Shown here in pieces: positions 1 through 4,463 of a DNA stretch of 5,009 nt. Within the stretch, counting starts at the first letter, position 1. Each line of letters begins with the position of its first letter. The notes beneath the pieces were generated by a model. The model did no database searches. It had not been told where the DNA came from and was given only the letters and a program-made list of their open reading frames with translations. The position numbers and the translations under genes are program-made. The stretch lies in NCBI GenBank assembly GCA_007123425.1, contig SKLC01000320.1:1-5009 (forward strand), in the 5' to 3' direction. Source of the stretch: Nitriliruptoraceae bacterium (GTDB lineage: Bacteria; Actinomycetota; Nitriliruptoria; Nitriliruptorales; Nitriliruptoraceae).

Positions 1-61
1 CACCCGCGGGAGCCGGCCCGCTCCCCCCGCCGCTCCCCCGACGGAGCCAGCGCCCCAGCGC

Positions 62-358
62 GTGCCACGCCCGCCGCATCCCTCGGGCTCCCCGCTCGCG
101 GTCCTGACCTCGTGGGCCGTGGGGCTGGGGCTGGTCGGAGGGCTGCTCATGTACTGGCGCTGGCTGCTCCTCGGGCTGGGCGTGGTCGCGGCCCTGAGCG
201 TCACCGGTCTGCTGCTCGAGCAGCTGCAGGAGCGCCGCCGGGCATACCGTGCGGCGACGCCACGGCCCCGCGTGGCCTCTCCGGCGCGGAAGGAGCACAC
301 CACGTTGGCCCCACCGGCGCGCTCGCCCACCATGCCGCCCGCTCCCGGCGGAGCCTGA
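62..358 (+). CDS. Small two-helix membrane protein, unknown function (5' end possibly outside window)
   Basis: I do not recognise this protein. From GTG at 62 it has 98 residues: a short Pro-rich start, two hydrophobic stretches (about residues 12-31 and 34-51) separated by a short YWRW turn, a basic segment (LQERRRAYR, 55-63) and a Pro/Ala-rich tail. By the positive-inside rule it would form a helical hairpin with its tail in the cytoplasm. The start is uncertain. The frame is open to base 2 with Pro/Ala-rich, GC3-high codons, so the gene may begin outside the window. There is only a distant GGAG (43-46) before the GTG. An in-frame ATG at 149 has a well-placed GGAGGG (137-142), but using it would remove the first helix, which is encoded with the same codon bias. 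A hairpin 4 bases after the stop supports a real gene end. Confidence 0.5.
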   Translation: MPRPPHPSGSPLAVLTSWAVGLGLVGGLLMYWRWLLLGLGVVAALSVTGLLLEQLQERRRAYRAATPRPRVASPARKEHTTLAPPARSPTMPPAPGGA

Positions 359-362
359 GCGC

Positions 363-390
363 CAGGGCCGGGCAGGAGCCAGAGGCCCTG
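363..390 (+). terminator. Two-tier GC hairpin after the small membrane protein gene
   Basis: CAGGGCC (363-369) pairs perfectly with GGCCCTG (384-390). Inside the loop GGC (371-373) pairs with GCC (378-380) around an AGGA tetraloop. It starts 4 bases after the TGA at 356-358. No T-run follows, so this would be the U-less, hairpin-only type often predicted in high-GC actinobacteria. Termination is inferred from position and structure only. Confidence 0.5.
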
Positions 391-430
391 TCGCGGGTGC
401 CGTCGACCGTCTTCCCGAGGCCCTCCGACC

Positions 431-457
431 TCGACACAGCGCACGACGCACTAGGGT
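431..457 (+). promoter_or_regulatory. Weak candidate promoter for the quinone oxidoreductase gene
   Basis: TCGACA (431-436) matches five of six bases of the -35 consensus, and TAGGGT (452-457) fits a TAGRRT-type actinobacterial -10. The spacer is only 15 bp, shorter than usual. A transcript from here would have a leader of roughly 35 bases before the ATG at 500. The site lies after the upstream hairpin, which suits independent transcription. This is a weak call in GC-rich sequence where such matches occur by chance. Confidence 0.25.
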
Positions 458-499
458 CCCGTCCGCCTCGCGCCGGGTGACGAAGGGCTGCTGCGGACC

Positions 500-1471
500 A
501 TGCGTGCTGTCGTCTGCCACGAGTACGGCCCTCCCTCGTCCCTGGTCGTCGAGGAGCACCCCGACCCCGCTCCGGCGCACGACGGCGTGGTCGTCGCGGT
601 CGAGGCGGCGGGCGTCAACTTCGTCGATGGCCTCTTCGTCGGCGGGCGCTACCAGATCAAGCCGCCGCTGCCCTTCGTGCCCGGCAACGAGGTCGCAGGC
701 ACGATCGTCGAGGTCGGTGGCGGGGTCGAGGGCTGGCAGGTCGGCGACCGCGTGCTCGCCAGCGTGGGCCTGGGCGGCTTCGCCTCGGCCGTCGCGGTCG
801 CCGCGGAGGCCATCTCGCCCGTGCCCCAGGGCATGTCGGCCGGCGCGGCGGCGGCGTTCACGCAGAGCTACTGCACCGCGCTCTTCGCGCTGCGCGACCG
901 TGCCCGCATCAGGCCCGGGGAGCAGCTGCTGGTCCTGGGGGCCGCCGGTGGCGTCGGCCTGGCAGCGGTGGGAGTGGGCAAGGCGCTGGGCGCCCGGGTG
1001 CTCGCTGCCGCCTCGTCACCCGCGCGCCTCGAGCGGTGCGTCGCCGCCGGTGCCGACGCCACCATCGACTACTCGGCCGGCGACCTCAAGGACGCCGCGC
1101 GCGCCGAGAGCGGCGGGGGCGTGGACGTCGTGCTCGACCCCGTGGGCGGCGACCTGAGCGAGCCGGCGCTGCGGGCCCTGGGCGAGCTCGGCCGCCTCTG
1201 CGTCATCGGGTTCGCGCGAGGCGACATCCCGCGCCTGCCCACCAACCAGGTGCTGTTGCGCAACCGCGCGGTCGTCGGCGTGGACTGGGGCGCCTGGGCG
1301 ATGCGGGACCCGGCCGCCCAGCGGGCGCTGCTCGACGACGCGCTGGCGATGACCGGACGTGGGGAGATCACGCCGCCCGAGCCGACGACCTATCCGCTCG
1401 AGCGCGCCGGGGACGCGCTCGACGATCTCCTCGAGCACCGGCTGATCGGCAAGGCGGTCCTGGCCCCCTGA
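500..1471 (+). CDS. NAD(P)H:quinone oxidoreductase family protein (zinc-free MDR)
   Basis: A 323-residue cytoplasmic oxidoreductase of the medium-chain dehydrogenase/reductase superfamily, quinone oxidoreductase (zeta-crystallin-like) branch. Known members reduce quinones or activated alkenes with NAD(P)H; the substrate here cannot be read from sequence. The GroES-like domain (about 1-120) has the typical start RAVVCHEYGPP, the AAGVNFVD segment (36-43), PFVPGNEVAGTIVEVG (58-73) and GDRV (82-85). The Rossmann domain has LGAAGGVGLAAV (146-157) with the AxxGGxG nucleotide loop, close to the family signature but with Gly instead of its usual Gln at 158. Catalytic zinc ligands are absent, as expected for this branch. 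The length is normal for the family. ATG at 500 matches the family N-terminus; the ribosome site is poor (GAAGGG at 482-487 is far upstream). It is flanked by hairpins, so it probably stands alone, and nothing links it to the redox operon downstream. Confidence 0.92.
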   Translation: MRAVVCHEYGPPSSLVVEEHPDPAPAHDGVVVAVEAAGVNFVDGLFVGGRYQIKPPLPFVPGNEVAGTIVEVGGGVEGWQVGDRVLASVGLGGFASAVAVAAEAISPVPQGMSAGAAAAFTQSYCTALFALRDRARIRPGEQLLVLGAAGGVGLAAVGVGKALGARVLAAASSPARLERCVAAGADATIDYSAGDLKDAARAESGGGVDVVLDPVGGDLSEPALRALGELGRLCVIGFARGDIPRLPTNQVLLRNRAVVGVDWGAWAMRDPAAQRALLDDALAMTGRGEITPPEPTTYPLERAGDALDDLLEHRLIGKAVLAP

Positions 1472-1510
1472 AGGGCCTCGCGGACGACAGCGGGCAGGCC
1501 CGCCGAACCA

Positions 1511-1538
1511 GGGAGCGCCGCTAGCACGGCCCGCTCCC
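1511..1538 (+). terminator. Two-tier GC hairpin after the quinone oxidoreductase gene
   Basis: GGGAGCG (1511-1517) pairs perfectly with CGCTCCC (1532-1538). The stem continues as CCG (1518-1520) with CGG (1527-1529) around a CTAGCA loop, leaving a CC bulge. It sits 39 bases after the stop of the quinone oxidoreductase. A smaller hairpin (GCGGG/CCCGC, 1490-1503) lies between. No T-run follows. Its position and its likeness to the 363-390 hairpin support a U-less terminator. Confidence 0.5.
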
Positions 1539-1750
1539 CGGAGCTCGGCAGGCTCTGGGCGCGTGCCGCCGACGTGCACACGCACTGACGGCGCGGCACC
1601 GGCCATGGCGTGGGCGGCGCACGGCGTCGCCCGCGGCGTTTCTGCCCGCGGGGGCGCCGAGGCGGCCCGGCCGCTCGCGGTGACAGCGGCGCCAGCGGCA
1701 GGGACCTTGGTCCCCACTCATCGGGCCGAGGTTCCTCTCGCGCACGGGCC

Positions 1751-1810
1751 GTTGGGCACTGCCCCCCGCGCCCAACAATGCGGATATTACTCATCGTTTA
1801 GTCTTCTACT
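1751..1810 (+). promoter_or_regulatory. Candidate control region of the copper protein operon
   Basis: A perfect inverted repeat GTTGGGC (1751-1757) / GCCCAAC (1770-1776) with a 12-base spacer is followed at once by an A/T-rich stretch (CAATGCGGATATTACTCATC and onward, 1775-1810), which stands out sharply from its surroundings. It ends at the ribosome site at 1811. TATTAC (1785-1790) and GATATT (1783-1788) each match four of six -10 bases, but no convincing -35 lies at normal spacing. The repeat could be a regulator-binding site or an RNA stem. No specific regulator is recognised. Confidence 0.35.
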
Positions 1811-1816
1811 GGAGGT
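1811..1816 (+). promoter_or_regulatory. Ribosome binding site fixing the copper protein start
   Basis: GGAGGT lies 7 bases before ATG at 1824. The reading frame is open upstream to 1563, so this site decides the start. The ATG it serves leads directly into a lipoprotein signal peptide, while the 87 residues upstream are low-complexity and not conserved-looking. Confidence 0.85.
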
Positions 1817-1823
1817 TACCGGG

Positions 1824-2864
1824 ATGCGCCCGACCGTCCGAGAGCTCGGCCTACTGATGATCCCCGTGCTGGTCGCGGCGGCCTGTGCGCCCACCTACGA
1901 GGTGGCCGGAACGACCGCCGCCGACAGCGGTGGCTCCCATGCCCCCCAGGCGACGGCCTGGGACCGCAACGGGGAGCCGTCCGACGCCTGGGAGCCGCGG
2001 AACGCGCGGCTCGAGCCCGCTCCCGAAGGCGACCTGCACGAGATCACGATCCGCGCGAGCGAGATCGAGAAGGAGGTCGCGCCCGGCGTCGAGCAGACCG
2101 TGTGGACCTACGACGACCTGTTCCCCGGCCCCGTGTTCCGGGGCAAGGTCGGCGACACCTTCCGCTTCACGCTGATCAACGACGGCAACGTCGGCCACTC
2201 GATCGACTTCCACTCGTCGAAGGTCGCTCCCAATGACGAGATGCGGACCATCGAGCGCGGCGATGAGCTCATTTACGAGTTCGAGGCCAAGCACGCGGGC
2301 GTGTTCATGTACCACTGCGGCACCGACCCGGTCCTCCAGCACACCGGCATGGGCCAGCACGGCGTGATGATCATCGACCCGCCGGACCTGCCCGACGTGG
2401 ATCACGAGTTCTGGCTGCTGCAGCACGAGATCTACATGGGCAGCATGAACGAGCAGTACGACAAGATGGAGGCTGCCGCCTGGGACGCCGTGGTGTTCAA
2501 CGGGTACCCCTACCAGTACGTCCACGCACCCCTCGACGGCATCGAGCCCGACGAGCGCGTGCGCATCTGGCTGATGAACAACGGCCCGAGCGAGCAGACC
2601 TCGTTCCACGTCATCGGCACGATCTTCGACACGGTCTACAAGGAGGGCAGCTACCGGCTGCACCCCGACCGTGACGGCCCCGGCGGCGCCCAGGCGATCG
2701 ACCTTCCCGCGTCCACCGGCGGGTTCGTGGAGATGACCTTCGACGTTCCCGGTGTCTACAAGTTCGTGGACCACAAGTTCGCCAACCTCCCCAAGGGCGC
2801 GGTCGGGCTGATGCTGGTCGGCGACCACGACGACGCCGCGGAGGCCGACGACGACGGTCACTAG
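1824..2864 (+). CDS. Two-domain cupredoxin lipoprotein, copper nitrite reductase (NirK)-like
   Basis: A 346-residue exported multicopper protein. A lipoprotein signal (hydrophobic 8-20, VAAA then Cys21) predicts anchoring to the outer face of the membrane. Domain 1 (about 70-187) has the cupredoxin opening PGPVFRGKVGDTF (101-113), HSIDFH (125-130) and MYHC (162-165). Domain 2 has FNGYPY (225-230), SFHVIG (260-265) and GVYKFVDH (310-317). By gapless local comparison with recalled NirK sequence, type 1 copper ligands are His125, Cys165 and His173, with Gln178 at the axial Met position. Type 2 ligands are His130, His164 and His317; the catalytic Asp and His are Asp128 and His262. NirK reduces nitrite to NO with a small electron donor, so that activity is plausible, but the altered axial ligand and the neighbours leave room for a different one. 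The protein is very acidic and ends in an Asp/His-rich tail (333-346). It is the first gene of the likely operon, 99 bases before the Fe-S gene. The two-domain copper fold is secure; the substrate is not. Confidence 0.88.
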   Translation: MRPTVRELGLLMIPVLVAAACAPTYEVAGTTAADSGGSHAPQATAWDRNGEPSDAWEPRNARLEPAPEGDLHEITIRASEIEKEVAPGVEQTVWTYDDLFPGPVFRGKVGDTFRFTLINDGNVGHSIDFHSSKVAPNDEMRTIERGDELIYEFEAKHAGVFMYHCGTDPVLQHTGMGQHGVMIIDPPDLPDVDHEFWLLQHEIYMGSMNEQYDKMEAAAWDAVVFNGYPYQYVHAPLDGIEPDERVRIWLMNNGPSEQTSFHVIGTIFDTVYKEGSYRLHPDRDGPGGAQAIDLPASTGGFVEMTFDVPGVYKFVDHKFANLPKGAVGLMLVGDHDDAAEADDDGH

Positions 2865-2916
2865 CGACCCCTGGCGTGAGCCGGCCTTCCTCCCGCACTG
2901 GCCTGCCCACCCCCAC

Positions 2917-2935
2917 ATCGCACCCCCGGGTGCAT
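2917..2935 (+). other. Hairpin between the copper protein and Fe-S protein genes
   Basis: GCACCC (2920-2925) and GGGTGC (2928-2933) are perfect inverted repeats; in RNA at least five pairs could form around a four-base loop. Bulging C2919 lets AT (2917-2918) pair with AT (2934-2935). It lies 53 bases after the copper protein stop and ends 28 bases before the GTG of the Fe-S gene. It could be a partial terminator, an mRNA processing/stability element or a protein-binding palindrome. There is no T-run, and the sequence does not decide between these. Confidence 0.4.
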
Positions 2936-2951
2936 CCGACCTGCGAATGAT

Positions 2952-2958
2952 GAGGAGG
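2952..2958 (+). promoter_or_regulatory. Ribosome binding site fixing the Fe-S protein GTG start
   Basis: GAGGAGG lies 5 bases before GTG at 2964, a strong and well-spaced site. It supports the full-length protein with its unusual N-terminal extension. The internal ATG at 3408, nearer the Tat motif, has no such site in front of it. Confidence 0.8.
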
Positions 2959-2963
2959 CCACG

Positions 2964-4463
2964 GTGACGGCCGACGACACCAACCGCACCCCCGCAGACA
3001 TCCCCGAGGGACAGCCGGACCCCACCCCCCAGCAGCCGACCGCGTCGGTGGGCAGCGAGGCATGGGCGCGACAGATCCTCGACGGCGCCGACGCCGACAC
3101 CGAGCTCGGGCTGGCCGCGGCGCGCGATGCGCTGGCGGTGGCCGCCGGCGAGCTCGACGAGGAGGAGTTCCGCGACCGCCACGAGATCGACTACCTGAGG
3201 GAGTTCGGCCTGGACCGCCGGCCCCGCCTGGCAGACGGGCTCACCCGGCCCTACACCGAGCCCGAGGTGACCGGCCGGGCGCCCGCCCCGACCGAGCTGC
3301 CCCCGCCCGCCGGCGAGGCCGCGGACTGCGGCGACGGAGACGGCGGCTGTGGCTGCGACCACGAGGAGCCCGCCGACGTCATCGGCGCCGGCACCGCCAC
3401 GCTGCCGATGGCCGGTGAGACCGGTGGTGGTGGCTGTGGCTCCGGCGACGGCGACTGTGGCTGCGGCCACGACGCCGATGTCCCGGGCGAGCCCGCAGGG
3501 ATCTCACGACGCACGGTGATGGGCGCGATCGGTGGCAGCGCCGCCGCCGCGGTGTTCTTCGCCGAGGCCTTCCGCCAGGGCGCGTTCGCGTCCACCGGCG
3601 CGGCGGACAAGCTGCCCGCCCCGGAGCAGCCGGTGCGCACGGGTGCCGGGCCCGGCACGGTCGCCGCGGGCGTGAAGACCGACGTGCAGATGGGGATGGT
3701 CGTCGACCTCGAGCGGTGCGATGGCTGCATGGAGTGCGTGTCCGCCTGCTCAGAGTCCAACGGGTTGTCGCAGGGCTCCCTGTGGGCGCTGATCATGCCG
3801 TACCAGGAACCCGAGAACGAGGACCCCGACTACCTCTTTCGCATCTGCCAGCACTGCACCCGCGCCCCCTGCGTGATGGTCTGCCCCACCGGAGCCCGGC
3901 ACCGTCGACTCAAGGACGGCCTGGTGCTCACCGACTACGACGTATGCATCGGCTGCCGCTACTGCGAGGTCGCCTGCCCCTACGGCGTCAACGTGTTCCA
4001 GTGGGCCGACCCGCGGATGAACGGCGGCGACGCCTCCGGCGGCAAGCGCGACGACCGCGGCATCGCGGTCACCGGCGAGCCACCGCGCGGCGTGATGGGC
4101 AAGTGCACCTTCTGCCCCACCAAGCAGGACGATCCCGCCACCCGCGGCACCGTGTCATGCGGCAACGCCTGCCACATGGACGCCATCCACTTCGGTGACC
4201 TCAACGACCCCTACAGCGTGCCGAACGTCTACCTCGCGCAGCGCCGCAAGGAGGCCGGCGGGAACCTGCCGACGTTCCGGCTGCTCGACGAGCTGGGCAC
4301 CCAGCCGAACATCATCTACATCGGCCACCCGCCGTCGAAGGACGCGGAGCTCGTCGGGGGGCCCTACACGGTGGAGGACTGGGGGCTGACCGACGACCGC
4401 AAGGCGACGCTCGAGGGCCCCAAGCCCTGGTTCGACCGGATCACCGGAAAGGTCGAGACATGA
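2964..4463 (+). CDS. Four-cluster [4Fe-4S] electron-transfer subunit (DmsB/NrfC/PsrB type) with N-terminal extension and internal Tat motif
   Basis: A 499-residue Fe-S protein of the family that links a quinol-interacting membrane subunit to an extracytoplasmic oxidoreductase. Sixteen cysteines form the family pattern: C252/255/258/262, C295/298/303/307, C328/331/334/338 and C381/384/399/403, enough for four [4Fe-4S] clusters. The usual core is about 200-250 residues; this protein is about twice that. Residues 1-180 hold a disordered Pro-rich start, a helical acidic segment (about 31-90, with DEEEFRDRHEIDYLREFG) and two copies of C-G-x-G-D-G-x-C-G-C-x-H (122-133 and 158-169). From memory, haloarchaeal ferredoxin subunits beside DMSO-reductase-type enzymes carry a similar helical N-terminal segment; this is unverified. 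The twin-arginine motif SRRTVMG (181-187), hydrophobic segment (188-200) and AFA (207-209) predict Tat export, but 180 residues in from the start. The stop overlaps the start of the next gene. The family is secure; the partner enzyme is unknown. Confidence 0.92.
   Translation: MTADDTNRTPADIPEGQPDPTPQQPTASVGSEAWARQILDGADADTELGLAAARDALAVAAGELDEEEFRDRHEIDYLREFGLDRRPRLADGLTRPYTEPEVTGRAPAPTELPPPAGEAADCGDGDGGCGCDHEEPADVIGAGTATLPMAGETGGGGCGSGDGDCGCGHDADVPGEPAGISRRTVMGAIGGSAAAAVFFAEAFRQGAFASTGAADKLPAPEQPVRTGAGPGTVAAGVKTDVQMGMVVDLERCDGCMECVSACSESNGLSQGSLWALIMPYQEPENEDPDYLFRICQHCTRAPCVMVCPTGARHRRLKDGLVLTDYDVCIGCRYCEVACPYGVNVFQWADPRMNGGDASGGKRDDRGIAVTGEPPRGVMGKCTFCPTKQDDPATRGTVSCGNACHMDAIHFGDLNDPYSVPNVYLAQRRKEAGGNLPTFRLLDELGTQPNIIYIGHPPSKDAELVGGPYTVEDWGLTDDRKATLEGPKPWFDRITGKVET
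3327..3470 (+). repeat. Two in-frame copies of a Cys/His-rich motif, 36 codons apart
   Basis: Inside the Fe-S protein gene, codons 122-133 and 158-169 both encode C-G-x-G-D-G-x-C-G-C-x-H. The DNA is also related: CTGTGGCTGCG followed by one differing base and CCACGA occurs at 3347-3364 and 3455-3472, exactly 108 bp apart. This suggests an internal duplication, later diverged. Three Cys and one His per copy is a plausible metal-binding set, but no family is recognised. Confidence 0.7.
4446..4452 (+). promoter_or_regulatory. Ribosome binding site inside the Fe-S gene for the NrfD-type gene
   Basis: GGAAAGG lies 7 bases before ATG at 4460, within the last codons of the Fe-S gene. With the ATGA stop/start overlap it supports translational coupling and this start. 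Confidence 0.6.

Larger units (their letters stand above)
1472..1823. other. 352-bp gap without a supportable gene
   Basis: The stretch between the quinone oxidoreductase and the copper protein has several overlapping open frames, but all are Arg/Ala/Pro-rich products of GC-rich DNA or antisense shadows. What can be seen is a strong hairpin near the left end (1511-1538), two copies of GCCCGCGG 15 bp apart (1629-1636 and 1644-1651, each containing a CCGCGG palindrome), a perfect inverted repeat (1751-1776), and an A/T-rich patch at about 1777-1810 just before the ribosome site. The right end is the likely control region of the redox operon. Confidence 0.6.

Noticed and set aside
249..1157. Arg-rich 302-codon frame on the + strand
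   Set aside because: It overlaps the quinone oxidoreductase in another frame, and its Arg/Ser/Pro-rich composition marks it as a shadow.
1629..1651. Direct repeat of GCCCGCGG 15 bp apart as an operator
   Set aside because: Such CCGCGG words are expected by chance at this GC content, and the site is far from the likely start of transcription.
1016..1717. 233-codon frame on the - strand reaching into the 1472-1823 gap
   Set aside because: It is mostly antisense to the quinone oxidoreductase, has no recognisable motif or ribosome site, and has the usual shadow composition. The overlapping - strand frames at 1390-1794 and 1521-1778 are rejected for the same reason.
1563..1823. Upstream in-frame extension of the copper protein
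   Set aside because: The 87 extra residues are low-complexity and have no ribosome site. The GGAGGT at 1811 and the lipoprotein signal fix the start at 1824.
1824..2864. Naming the copper protein nirK outright
   Set aside because: The axial ligand change, shorter type 1 loop and unusual gene neighbours leave the substrate open, so only the family likeness is claimed.
2947..2967. Six-codon frame (ATGATGAGGAGG...) overlapping the GTG of the Fe-S gene, a possible leader peptide
   Set aside because: It uses the ribosome site itself as coding sequence and has no site of its own; chance is the simpler explanation.
1851..3470. Long open frame of 539 codons on the - strand
   Set aside because: It lies antisense to the copper protein and the first part of the Fe-S gene, both supported by motifs and ribosome sites. 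Its Val/Gly/Arg/Ala-rich translation is what GC-rich codon bias produces on the opposite strand.
3408..4463. Alternative start of the Fe-S protein at ATG 3408, giving a more normal Tat signal
   Set aside because: No ribosome site precedes it, while GTG 2964 has a strong one and codon bias is uniform from there. It is kept as the alternative that could refute the internal Tat finding.
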